A stretch of 35,330 nucleotides of DNA from Desulfotomaculum sp. Lineage in GTDB: Bacteria > Bacillota > Desulfotomaculia > Desulfotomaculales > Desulfohalotomaculaceae. This document shows positions 1 through 7,456 of the stretch, piece by piece (the first letter of the stretch is position 1; each line of letters starts with the position of its first letter). Both the position numbers and the translations under genes were made by a program. Location: assembly GCA_021129825.1 (NCBI GenBank), contig JAJOKO010000164.1:1-35330 (forward strand), given 5' to 3'. The notes beneath the pieces were generated by a model, which saw nothing but the letters and a program-made list of their open reading frames with translations, was not told where the DNA came from and searched no databases.

Positions 1-540
1 TTGGCTTTGCAATTATATCAACCCGGTTCAGAGGATAGGGGACACACCGCACCCACCTGGCGGAATGTCCCCATCAATTCAGTGGTTATTGAATTTGATC
101 AAATTATTGCTGCGGTGCAAAACGGTACAGTTGATGCCGGTTTGATTATTCACGAGGGACAGTTAACCTATCAAGAAGAAGGGCTGGAACTGGTGCTTGA
201 TCTTGGTAAATGGTGGTATGAAAAGAGCCAAGGGTTACCTTTACCACTAGGTGGCAATGTAATCAAAAAAGATTTGGGAGAACAGGTAATTAAAGAAGTT
301 TCCGTAATATTAAAAGAAAGTATTCAGTATTCGCTAACGCACAGGCAAGAAGCATTAGATTATGCTTTAGAGTTTGCGCGGGATATGCCCCGGGAAAAAG
401 CAGATAAATTCGTTGGTATGTATGTTAACGATTTGACGGTAGACTATGGTAACAGGGGCAAGCAAGCTGTGGAAGTTTTTTTGCAAGCAGCTTATGATCA
501 GGGGTTAATTAAGCATTTACCCAAGATTACTTTTGTGTAG
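1..540 (+). CDS. mqnD: 1,4-dihydroxy-6-naphthoate synthase MqnD (5' end outside window)
   Basis: Late step of the futalosine menaquinone pathway: cyclic dehypoxanthine futalosine is converted to 1,4-dihydroxy-6-naphthoate. The stretch VDAGLIIHEGQLTYQEEGL, the following LDLGKWW and the C-terminal VNDLTVDYGNRGKQAV are typical of the MqnD periplasmic-binding-like fold. Only about 179 residues are present, against roughly 270-290 for the family, so the N-terminal part lies upstream and the TTG at base 1 is probably not the start. Residues about 12-26 (GSEDRGHTAPTWRNVPIN region) do not belong to the family; they are encoded by a 45-bp repeat (34-78) that keeps the frame open. Removing it joins QLYQPG to SVVIEFDQI, which reads as normal MqnD. 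Neighbour mqnE belongs to the same pathway. Identification is firm; activity with the insert is unknown. Confidence 0.88.
   Translation: MALQLYQPGSEDRGHTAPTWRNVPINSVVIEFDQIIAAVQNGTVDAGLIIHEGQLTYQEEGLELVLDLGKWWYEKSQGLPLPLGGNVIKKDLGEQVIKEVSVILKESIQYSLTHRQEALDYALEFARDMPREKADKFVGMYVNDLTVDYGNRGKQAVEVFLQAAYDQGLIKHLPKITFV
34..78. repeat. GATAGGGGACACACC...GTCCCCATCAAT repeat, copy 1 (inside mqnD)
   Basis: A 45-bp unit with ends GATAGGGGACACACC and GGAATGTCCCCATCAAT. GGGGACA and TGTCCCC form a 7-bp inverted repeat. The same ends recur at 17293-17333 and 33559-33666 with different middles. Flanks TCAGAG (28-33) and TCAGTG (79-84) look like an imperfect 6-bp target duplication. Resembles palindromic repeats mobilised by REP-associated tyrosine transposases, but no transposase gene is in the window. 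Confidence 0.8.
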
Positions 541-569
541 GGATTATGGATAAACATCGCTTATTTAAA

Positions 570-755
570 GTGTGTGTTCGAAAAGTATGTTTGTGGTAAA
601 AACCCCCCTCCCCCTAACCCCCTCCCACGAGGGGAGGGGGGATTGAATCTCCTCCCCCTTGATGGGGGAGGGTAGGGTGGGGGTGTGTTTTAAGATTAAT
701 TGGATTAATATGTAAATTTTAAATGTGCTAAATGGTACCCTTTTCGAACACGCAC
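570..755. repeat. MITE-like element with GTGTTCGAAAAG terminal inverted repeats, copy 1
   Basis: Terminal inverted repeats at 570-585 and 740-755 match in 15 of 16 positions (GTGYGTGTTCGAAAAG). The interior has no ORF. It holds a C/G-rich cruciform module with hairpins CCCCTC/GAGGGG near 625-645 and CTCCCCC-TTGAT-GGGGGAG near 652-670. About 130 bp of the right part, from the hairpin to the terminus, recurs almost identically but inverted at 35171-35313. Fills the gap between mqnD and the HicB-like gene. Confidence 0.8.
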
Positions 756-782
756 TAAAAAATATAATCTTTTAGAGAAGGA

Positions 783-1052
783 GTGAGGGAAATTAACAGG
801 TATGCAATAGAGATATTCTATAGCAAAGAGGATGAAGGGTATATTGCAGTGACACCTGAATTACCGGGATGTTCTGCATTTGGAGAAACGGAAGAAGGGG
901 CATTGAAAGAGATAAAAGCAGCTATGGAACTATGGATTGAAACTGCCAAAAAAGAAGAGAGAAATATACCACAACCTTGCGAAAAAGAACTCCTTAGACT
1001 AGTTTATGAAGAAAATTTTTGTTCTACACGCACTGGTAGAGTTAGTGTTTGA
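783..1052 (+). CDS. HicB-family antitoxin-like protein, orphan
   Basis: An 89-residue protein with the HicB fold signature: YAIEIFYSKEDEGYIAVTPE, then LPGCSAFGETEEGALKEIKAAMELWIE. In toxin-antitoxin loci HicB neutralises the small RNase HicA. No HicA-like ORF (about 60-80 residues) lies on either side: the upstream space is a repeat element and the next gene is mqnE, 27 bases on. There is no C-terminal DNA-binding domain of obvious type. The start is uncertain: GTG at 783 is the only in-frame option after a stop at 765, but AAGGAG ends just one base before it. May be a relic or a stand-alone HicB-like protein; co-transcription with mqnE is possible. Confidence 0.72.
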   Translation: MREINRYAIEIFYSKEDEGYIAVTPELPGCSAFGETEEGALKEIKAAMELWIETAKKEERNIPQPCEKELLRLVYEENFCSTRTGRVSV

Positions 1053-1079
1053 TGCTTTGAATAAGGAGATTATTGTTTT

Positions 1080-2237
1080 ATGGCAGATATATTACTGGAT
1101 AAAGAGCTTGCGGATATTGCTACCAAGGTGCAATCTGGTCAACGATTAGACAAAAATGATGCTATCCGTTTATTTGAAACGTCAAATTTACCGGCTGTTG
1201 GTTGCTTAGCCAATATGGTTAAGCAACGTAAGCACCAGAACAACGTTTATTTTGTCGTTAACCGGCATATTACGCATACTAATATTTGTGTTAATCGCTG
1301 TAAGTTTTGTGCGTTTGGCAAGGCTAAAGAGGAACCGGATAGTTATGTACTTGCTATCGATAAAATAGTGGAACAAGCGTTGGCAACAAAAACGCTAAAT
1401 GTTTGTGAATTACATATTGTCGGGGGATTAAATCCGGATTTAGATTTGGCTTATTATTTGGCAATGTTTCGCCGGTTGAGGATGGCTTTACCCGGGGTAA
1501 TTATCAAGGCTTTGACAGCAGTAGAGATTGACTACTTGGCTACTAAACACCAATTGACAGTAGCCGAAACTTTAAAAAGGCTACAAGCTGCCGGGTTGCA
1601 GTATTTACCCGGTGGTGGTGCGGAAGTTTTTTCAAGCCGGGTACGCCAGTTGACCTGTCCTGATAAAATAAGCGGTGAACGTTGGTTAGAAGTACATGCT
1701 ACGGCTCATCGTTTAGGGATTCGCACTAACGCTACCATATTATATGGTCATGTGGAAACGGTAACAGAGCGGGTGGAACACCTGTTGAAGTTAAGAGCAC
1801 TTCAAGACCAGACCGGTGGTTTTTTATCTTTTGTACCGTTGGCTTTTCAACCGCAAAATACTGAATTAGCTGTTGCCGGTATTTGTGGTCCTACCGGTGT
1901 TGATGATTTAAAGATGTTGGCGGTATCCCGCTTGATTTTAGATAATTTTGAGCACATCAAAGCTTATTGGATTAACGTGGGTGTTAAATTGGTGCAAATT
2001 GCTTTGCACTTTGGTGTAGATGATATTCACGGTACAGTAGTAGAAGAGCAAATATCGCATGCCGCCGGAGCCAGTACCAAGCAAACACTAACTAAAGCAG
2101 AATTGATCAACTTAATTGTGCAGGTCGGCAAAGTGCCAGTAGAAAGAAAGGTTGGACAAACCAATGGTTTGCCCAATAAAAAAAGCCGACCCGGCGGAGG
2201 TCAGCTTAAAAAACAATCCAATAATTTAAGTACGTGA
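1080..2237 (+). CDS. mqnE: Aminofutalosine synthase MqnE (radical SAM)
   Basis: Radical SAM enzyme that joins the 1-carboxyvinyl ether of chorismate-derived 3-enolpyruvylbenzoate to adenosine, the entry reaction of the futalosine menaquinone pathway. The cluster motif CVNRCKFCAF (CX3CX2C, residues about 71-79) follows NRHITHTNI, typical of MqnE rather than MqnC. GGGAEVFSSRVR and the later NVGVKLVQIALHFGVDD are family blocks. ATG at 1080 follows AAGGAG at 1062-1067. The conserved part ends near VPVERK; the last 25-28 residues are low-complexity and partly encoded by a hairpin (2183-2207) that looks like the terminator of the convergent gene. Pairs functionally with mqnD upstream. Confidence 0.92.
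   Translation: MADILLDKELADIATKVQSGQRLDKNDAIRLFETSNLPAVGCLANMVKQRKHQNNVYFVVNRHITHTNICVNRCKFCAFGKAKEEPDSYVLAIDKIVEQALATKTLNVCELHIVGGLNPDLDLAYYLAMFRRLRMALPGVIIKALTAVEIDYLATKHQLTVAETLKRLQAAGLQYLPGGGAEVFSSRVRQLTCPDKISGERWLEVHATAHRLGIRTNATILYGHVETVTERVEHLLKLRALQDQTGGFLSFVPLAFQPQNTELAVAGICGPTGVDDLKMLAVSRLILDNFEHIKAYWINVGVKLVQIALHFGVDDIHGTVVEEQISHAAGASTKQTLTKAELINLIVQVGKVPVERKVGQTNGLPNKKSRPGGGQLKKQSNNLST
2178..2207 (-). terminator. Rho-independent terminator for the minus-strand TtcA-like gene, inside the mqnE 3' end
   Basis: On the minus strand AAGCTGACC (2207-2199) pairs with GGTCGGCTT (2191-2183), with one wobble, followed by a run of seven T. It lies 84 bases past the stop of the minus-strand gene. 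The plus strand has no T-run after the hairpin. Confidence 0.75.
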
Positions 2238-2290
2238 CTGGGCTTCCTCTATCTTATGGTGGCGGGGGTAAAGGTGTGCTTAAATAATTC

Positions 2291-3040
2291 TTACCGGTGT
2301 TTGTCTATTTTCGGCCACAGGTTGGTTTTTTTGAATTTTTTTAAAGCGTGAATAAAATTTTCTCTCAAACGGGGATATTGCTCAGAGAGTTTGCTTACTA
2401 ATTTTTTAACTTCTTCTCGTTTAGTCTTACGGTTTACTGGGCAAGGATTGTGAATGATGGGCACCGCAACTTGTTCTGTTAACTTAACAATATTTTTTTC
2501 TGTTAAATATACCAGAGGGCGGATAACTGTTAAATCAGTACGATCTAAATAGGTACTAGGGGAAAAAGTTTGTAATTGAGCATTATAAAATAAATTCAAA
2601 AAGAAGGTTTCAATAGCATCATCTAGATGGTGGGCTAAAGCAACTTTGTTACATTTCAAGGCTACTGCGGCACTGTTTAATGCTCCCCGGCGCAAGTTGG
2701 CACAAAGTGAGCAAGGATTTTTTTCTTGCCGGGTTTCAAAAACGATGCGTCCGATTGCTCCGGGTTGTACATACAACGATAGATCCAGAGAGTGGCAGAA
2801 ATTTTCCAAAGGAGTAATATCTACATCCCAACCCATATCTACATGAATAGGTTGAATTTTAAAATCATACGGATAATATTTTTGATAATGAGCCAGTAGA
2901 TATAATAAAACACTACTGTCTTTACCGCCAGAAACGCCGATAGCAACCTGATCGCCAGCTTTGATCAGGTTATAGTCGGTAATTGCTTTCACTGTTTCTC
3001 TCAGGACCGTGCGTAAAATTTTATTTTTTTTCTGACCCAC
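2291..3040 (-). CDS. TtcA-family tRNA 2-thiolation ATPase (PP-loop)
   Basis: Member of the TtcA/TilS PP-loop ATP pyrophosphatase family; characterised TtcA adds sulfur to cytidine 32 of tRNA. The PP-loop is SGGKDSS (residues about 39-45). The TtcA-type cluster ligands are visible: NPCSLCANLRR (two Cys) and a later NPCPVN (third Cys). AHHLDDAIETFFLNL is the second family block. At 249 residues it is close to the usual length. The start is GTG (MGQKKNK) with GGATGTG seven bases upstream. Stand-alone gene, divergent from the homocysteine operon, with its own terminator inside mqnE. Exact tRNA target in this organism is inferred only. Confidence 0.83.
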   Translation of the reverse strand: MGQKKNKILRTVLRETVKAITDYNLIKAGDQVAIGVSGGKDSSVLLYLLAHYQKYYPYDFKIQPIHVDMGWDVDITPLENFCHSLDLSLYVQPGAIGRIVFETRQEKNPCSLCANLRRGALNSAAVALKCNKVALAHHLDDAIETFFLNLFYNAQLQTFSPSTYLDRTDLTVIRPLVYLTEKNIVKLTEQVAVPIIHNPCPVNRKTKREEVKKLVSKLSEQYPRLRENFIHALKKFKKTNLWPKIDKHR

Positions 3041-3091
3041 TGTGGTTCACATCCTTATTTTTATGAAAATAACCAGTTGATTTTTAGATAT

Positions 3092-3120
3092 TTGACAATA
3101 TTTTTTAAAGCTGTTACAGT
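3092..3120 (+). promoter_or_regulatory. Probable sigma-A promoter of the homocysteine operon
   Basis: TTGACA (3092-3097), a 17-base spacer, then TACAGT (3115-3120). It lies about 75 bases before the ATG at 3196. The -10 matches in 4 of 6 positions. Confidence 0.55.
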
Positions 3121-3195
3121 TAATCATTATAACACTATTAGTGAACGGGTGTTAATAAAGTTGGCAGTTGATTTATATTGGGGGTATTTTGGTAA

Positions 3196-4401
3196 ATGGG
3201 TATTGAAAAAACCTATGCAGAAATTAATGCTAAAATCAAAAGTGGTCAGGCAGTGATAGTCACTGCTGAAGAAATCATTCCTTTGGTTCAAGAAAAAGGG
3301 CTTACTCAAGCTACTAAAGAAGTGGATGTAGTCACTACCGGTACTTTTGGTCCGATGTGTTCTTCCGGTGCCTTTTTGAATTTTGGGCATGCTAACCCCC
3401 GGATGAGGATGAGCAAGGTCTGGCTGAATAATGTGCCCGCCTATGCTGGTATAGCGGCGGCGGATGCTTATATCGGGGCTACTGAAACCAAAGAAGATGA
3501 TCCGCTTAATAGTAACTTTCCAGGAGAGTTTCGTTATGGCGGTGGTCATGTTATTGAAGACTTGGTCAGTGGTAAACCAGTACATTTTAAAGCTAAATCT
3601 TACGGTACCGATTGTTACCCTCGTCGAGAATTAGAAACTAAAATCACTATTAATGATGTTAATGAAGTTTTTTTATTTAACCCGCGAAATGCTTATCAAA
3701 ATTATAATTGTGCGGTTAATTTAAGTAAAAAAACAATCTATACTTATATGGGAATGTTACAACCGGATATTGCCAATGCCCATTACAGCACTTCCGGGCA
3801 ATTGAGTCCGCTTTTAAAAGACCCGCATTTCCTCACTATTGGTGTGGGTACCCGTATTTTCTTAGGCGGTGGCGTAGGCTATGTAGCCTGGCATGGCACC
3901 CAGCATTTCCCCGGGATGCTTAATGATAATCAAGGGCAGGAATTACATCCCAGTGGTGGTACACTGGCAGTCATAGGTGATTTGAAACAAATGAAATCCC
4001 GCTACATTAGAGGAAATAGCTTTTTAGGTTATGGCTGCACGTTAATGGTTGGTATCGGTGTGCCGCTACCAATTTTAAATGAAGAAGTGATGCGTTGGGC
4101 TGCTCGTACAGACCAAGAACTATATGCCCCGGTAGTAGATTATAGTGATGAATATCCTAATTTGAAATCTGGAAAATTGGGCGTTGTCAGCTATGCAGAT
4201 TTAAAAAGTGGCCAGATCATGCTTAAAGGGAAACAAGTAAAAACGGCCCCGCTATCCAGTTATCCGATGGCGGTAGAGATTGCTAACGAACTCAAAGCAT
4301 GGATTAAAGCCGGTAAGTTTGAACTATCTCAGCCAGTGCAAAATTTGCCAGCAGTTAAAGATAATATTGTGGCTAAATCACTAGTTACCAGTGGTCAGTA
4401 G
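3196..4401 (+). CDS. DUF39 homocysteine biosynthesis protein
   Basis: A 401-residue member of the DUF39 family (Methanosarcina MA1821 type), which with its ferredoxin partner is required for making homocysteine from aspartate semialdehyde and sulfide without O-acylhomoserine. Characteristic blocks: TTGTFGPMCSSGAFLNFGHA (residues about 47-66, with a candidate catalytic Cys), KSYGTDCYPRRELET (second conserved Cys) and GGGVGYVAWHGTQHFPG. The start ATG has GGGG at 3180-3184, 11 bases upstream. Next come a NIL-ferredoxin and a UPF0280 gene, the same three families that act together in methanogens. Function rests on family knowledge; the operon context supports it strongly. Confidence 0.88.
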   Translation: MGIEKTYAEINAKIKSGQAVIVTAEEIIPLVQEKGLTQATKEVDVVTTGTFGPMCSSGAFLNFGHANPRMRMSKVWLNNVPAYAGIAAADAYIGATETKEDDPLNSNFPGEFRYGGGHVIEDLVSGKPVHFKAKSYGTDCYPRRELETKITINDVNEVFLFNPRNAYQNYNCAVNLSKKTIYTYMGMLQPDIANAHYSTSGQLSPLLKDPHFLTIGVGTRIFLGGGVGYVAWHGTQHFPGMLNDNQGQELHPSGGTLAVIGDLKQMKSRYIRGNSFLGYGCTLMVGIGVPLPILNEEVMRWAARTDQELYAPVVDYSDEYPNLKSGKLGVVSYADLKSGQIMLKGKQVKTAPLSSYPMAVEIANELKAWIKAGKFELSQPVQNLPAVKDNIVAKSLVTSGQ

Positions 4402-4407
4402 TCAGTG

Positions 4408-4423
4408 GTCAGTGATCACTGAC
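4408..4423. repeat. 16-bp perfect palindrome after a GTCAGT repeat
   Basis: GTCAGTGATCACTGAC is its own reverse complement. It follows CAGTGGTCAGTAGTCAGTGG (4389-4408), a string of CAGT/GGTC repeats. It sits just before the ribosome binding site (AAAAGGAG) of the ferredoxin gene, so it could fold in the mRNA between the two cistrons. Confidence 0.8.
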
Positions 4424-4438
4424 AAAAGGAGTAAAAGT

Positions 4439-4840
4439 ATGTCTTCTAAAAAAATAATCTTGCGTTTCTGCAAAGATACTTCTGATAAACCGGTCATTTA
4501 CCATTTGGTTAAAGATTATGACTGGATCGTTAATATTATTAAGGCGCGGATTAACCCGGATAAAGAAGGAACTATGGTGCTAGAGGTTACCGGTGCTAAT
4601 TATGATCAGGGCATCAAGTTTTTAGAAGCGCAAAATATTAAAGTGCAAATGTTGGCTGAACAAATTAAGCATAATCAAGAATGCTGTACCAGTTGCGGAA
4701 TTTGTACTACTGCTTGTCCTACAGGGGCTTTGTATTTAGAACGCCCGGCAATGCAGGTGGTATTTGACAGTGATAAATGTGTGATTTGCCGGCAGTGCTT
4801 AAAAGTTTGCCCGGTAAAAGCGATGGAAGTTTGTTTTTAG
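4439..4840 (+). CDS. NIL-domain 4Fe-4S ferredoxin of the homocysteine pathway
   Basis: A 133-residue protein: N-terminal NIL domain (about 1-75, similar to the C-terminus of methionine ABC transporter ATPases) followed by two 4Fe-4S motifs, CTSCGICTTACPTG and CVICRQCLKVCPV. This domain order matches MA1822, partner of the DUF39 protein in methanogen homocysteine synthesis, where it is thought to deliver electrons or sulfur. The ORF is open from 4391, but the first 16 residues come from repeat DNA and have no binding site. ATG at 4439 has AAAAGGAG at 4424-4431. The stop is followed one base later by the next gene. Confidence 0.88.
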   Translation: MSSKKIILRFCKDTSDKPVIYHLVKDYDWIVNIIKARINPDKEGTMVLEVTGANYDQGIKFLEAQNIKVQMLAEQIKHNQECCTSCGICTTACPTGALYLERPAMQVVFDSDKCVICRQCLKVCPVKAMEVCF

Positions 4841-4841
4841 C

Positions 4842-5606
4842 GTGATCAGCGTGGCATATGAAGAAAGAAAATATCGCCGGCTCCATTGTCAGGCAGATTT
4901 AGTGCATTTTCAAGTAGTAGTCAAAGAAACTGATTTGGATATTGCGGTAGAGCGAAGGTGCTTTAATCCGGAATTATTGCAGTGGTTAAAAAAATTAGTG
5001 ACGACTTATCGCCGGCAATTAGAAACATACATCCAGCGTGATCCCCAGTTTGCCAGTAGTTTAAAGCCATATTTGCCGTTGCCTTCAGCGCCGCCAGCGG
5101 CAGTAATAATGGCTGAGACAACTAAGGTAGCTGGTGTAGGACCATTGGCTGCTGTAGCGGGTGCTTTTGCGCAATATGTTGGTGAACAATTATGCCGGTA
5201 TTTAGAAGCTGGAACTAAAGAAATAATTGTTGAAAATGGTGGCGACATTTATATACGGGCTATTAAAAGCAGGCGTATTGGCATCTTTGCGGGTAACTCG
5301 CCCTTTAGTCAGCGGATGGCGTTAGAAATAGCACCGGCACAAACCCCTTTAGGTATTTGCACTTCAGCGGGCACATTAGGGCATTCACTCAGTTTTGGTA
5401 ATGCCGATGCGGTGGTAGTGTTGTCACCTTCGACCGCTTTAGCAGATGCAGTAGCTACCGCATCTGCTAATTTAGTGAATAATGCGGCTGATTTAAAAAA
5501 AGCAGTAGACTTCGCTACATCAATAACCGGTGTAACCGGTGCTTTAGCAATTTATGGCGATAAAATGGCAATCCGGGGAGCGATAAAATTAATACCAATT
5601 AATTAG
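4842..5606 (+). CDS. UPF0280 family protein (sulfide assimilation)
   Basis: A 254-residue UPF0280 protein, distantly ApbE-like. Family blocks: AETTKVAGVGPLAAVAGAFA (about 87-106), IIVENGGDIYIR (about 127-138), GICTSAGTLGHS and the acidic-alanine region STALADAVATASAN. The homologue MA1715 is needed for efficient sulfide assimilation in Methanosarcina acetivorans. Here it is third in an operon with DUF39 and NIL-ferredoxin. The GTG start lies two bases after the previous stop with no clear binding site, which suggests translational coupling; GTG at 4851 is an alternative. Biochemical role in bacteria is not established. Confidence 0.85.
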   Translation: MISVAYEERKYRRLHCQADLVHFQVVVKETDLDIAVERRCFNPELLQWLKKLVTTYRRQLETYIQRDPQFASSLKPYLPLPSAPPAAVIMAETTKVAGVGPLAAVAGAFAQYVGEQLCRYLEAGTKEIIVENGGDIYIRAIKSRRIGIFAGNSPFSQRMALEIAPAQTPLGICTSAGTLGHSLSFGNADAVVVLSPSTALADAVATASANLVNNAADLKKAVDFATSITGVTGALAIYGDKMAIRGAIKLIPIN

Positions 5607-5690
5607 GTGAATGGTAGAAAAAGAACTGCCGGCACCTTAAAGAAAAGATGAAAATGAACCGACTTTGATTATAAAAGGGGGAGAAACATA

Positions 5691-7427
5691 TTGACCAATA
5701 CTAAAATTTCATTAAATGAAAATGGCAAATTAATCATACCGGACAGTATAAAACGCCCGGTGCATTTGATTACTCATCCAGAGATTCAAATAACAGTAAA
5801 TGATAAGCAAATTGATGATTCGGTAGAAGTTACTGTTAAAGATGAAGTAATATTTTCAATAACGGGTGAAGGAGAACCAGGTGAAATATCAGTTACTATA
5901 TCCAAAGATCGGCTAAATGCTTACTTGCAACTTAAGCCCAGTATTCAAAAATACCCGGCTATTATCGAAAAAAACACCATTGAAGGTATTTTTATAGAAG
6001 CTCTAGTGCAGGAAAGAGATAATTATACTTTGGAAGCAAAGGATTTGCAACAGGCTTTAGCAGATAACGGGGTAGTTTACGAGATAGATCAAGCAGCATT
6101 GACTGGATTGTTGCAGGATCCACACCAAGAGCAGGTGCTAGTGGCCAAGGGTAGGGCTGCTCAGCCCGGGGTTGATGAATTTGTCAATGTTTTGGTGGAT
6201 ACCGAACCGGTTTATAATTTACAAACATCACCGGATGATAAAGTTAATTTTAAACGGAGCCGTACTATTGTGACGGTCACGCCGGGACAAGAATTGGCTG
6301 TCAAAACACCAGGTCAACCCGGCACCCCCGGTAAAGAAGTGACCGGAGCTGAAGTTCCGCCGCCGGATTATAAAAGATTAAATTTAGAAGCAGGAGAAGG
6401 TGCTGAAGTACAAAAAGATGGTTTTAGTATTGTGGTTACTGGTAAGGGTTTGCCAGTTGTACAAACTAAAGGGGATACTTGGTTTTTTCAAGTCCAACCG
6501 GTGTTTATAACTAGCGAAGTTAATTTAGCTACCGGTAATTTAGAATTTGACGGGAATATTATCATTCAAAAAGAAGTAGCAGCAGGGATGTCAGTTTTTG
6601 GAACAGGGAACATCCTGATTGAGGGTGCTACTTATGATGCTAAAATTATTGCTTTAGGAAATGTAGTGGTGAATAAAAACATTATTAATACCTTTATTAG
6701 TGCCGGGGCAACCTCGGATTATATGGATCGTTTAAAAAACACGTTGGCAGAGATCGAACAAGCTTTGGGGAAATTATATCAATACTTAACAATAGTAGTA
6801 TTGCAATATAACCAGCAATATGAAGGTAAAAGTTTGCATGCCGGTCAATTGATTACCAATATTATAAGCAAAAAATTTGCAGATTTACCTAAAAAAGTAA
6901 CAGAATTAGATCAAGTTTTACGTAAAAAAGAATGTATTGTGGCTGCTGAAGTAGAAAGCGTCATTAAAGAATTAGATATGAAATTTAGGCGTTTAGGTTG
7001 GCTAAACACTAAAAATTCGGAAGAAGTCCAGCAATTGCAACAGCGAGTGTTAAAAGCGGTAGCATTATTAATAGCGGATACTGAAGAACAAAAAGGCGAT
7101 GTTGTAGTTGGCTATGCGGTAAATTCAACTATCGAAGCAGCCGGAAATGTGCATGTTAGCGGCCAGGGGTGTGTTAACACCGCTATTAATGCTAAAGGGG
7201 ATGTGACGATAGATGCTGTTTTTCGGGGCGGTACTATCAACTGCGCCGGGACAGTAAAAATCAGGGAAGCCGGTTCGCAAATGGGTGTAAAAACAGCAGT
7301 TAAAACTAGTGGGCAACCGGTACAAATTGAAACCGCACACCCGAATGTAAATATTTTAGCCGGTACAAATGGGCGTACTATTCATACTACCGAATTTAAG
7401 TTATTTATCCAAGAAGAGGCAGAATAA
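5691..7427 (+). CDS. FapA/DUF342 domain protein
   Basis: A 578-residue protein with a C-terminal DUF342/FapA (flagellar assembly protein A) region. GTPGKEVTGAEVPPPDYK (about 209-227) leads into beta-helix-like repeats (NLEFDGNIIIQKEVAAGMSV; NVHVSGQGCVNTAINAKGDV). A coiled-coil insert of roughly 130 residues (about 345-470) interrupts the beta region. The N-terminus (1-80) is beta-rich and unassigned. TTG start with AGGGGGAG nine bases before. It heads a set of four same-strand genes with an HD-GYP protein, a membrane coiled-coil protein and a glycosidase. FapA-like proteins are linked to flagellar placement and surface functions, but the exact role is unknown and no flagellar genes are nearby. 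Confidence 0.75.
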   Translation: MTNTKISLNENGKLIIPDSIKRPVHLITHPEIQITVNDKQIDDSVEVTVKDEVIFSITGEGEPGEISVTISKDRLNAYLQLKPSIQKYPAIIEKNTIEGIFIEALVQERDNYTLEAKDLQQALADNGVVYEIDQAALTGLLQDPHQEQVLVAKGRAAQPGVDEFVNVLVDTEPVYNLQTSPDDKVNFKRSRTIVTVTPGQELAVKTPGQPGTPGKEVTGAEVPPPDYKRLNLEAGEGAEVQKDGFSIVVTGKGLPVVQTKGDTWFFQVQPVFITSEVNLATGNLEFDGNIIIQKEVAAGMSVFGTGNILIEGATYDAKIIALGNVVVNKNIINTFISAGATSDYMDRLKNTLAEIEQALGKLYQYLTIVVLQYNQQYEGKSLHAGQLITNIISKKFADLPKKVTELDQVLRKKECIVAAEVESVIKELDMKFRRLGWLNTKNSEEVQQLQQRVLKAVALLIADTEEQKGDVVVGYAVNSTIEAAGNVHVSGQGCVNTAINAKGDVTIDAVFRGGTINCAGTVKIREAGSQMGVKTAVKTSGQPVQIETAHPNVNILAGTNGRTIHTTEFKLFIQEEAE

Positions 7428-7456
7428 TAGTGGTGAAATTATAAGGAGAACATTAA

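Noticed and set aside
600-690. CRISPR-like repeats in the CCCCTCCC regions
   Set aside because: No regular repeat-spacer pattern; these are hairpin modules of dispersed elements.
3127-3585. Minus-strand ORF of 152 residues opposite the DUF39 gene
   Set aside because: Composition is that of an antisense shadow; the plus-strand frame is a clear family match with a good binding site.
4391-4438. N-terminal extension of the NIL-ferredoxin
   Set aside because: It overlaps the DUF39 stop, is encoded by repeat DNA and lacks a binding site; ATG 4439 has a strong one.
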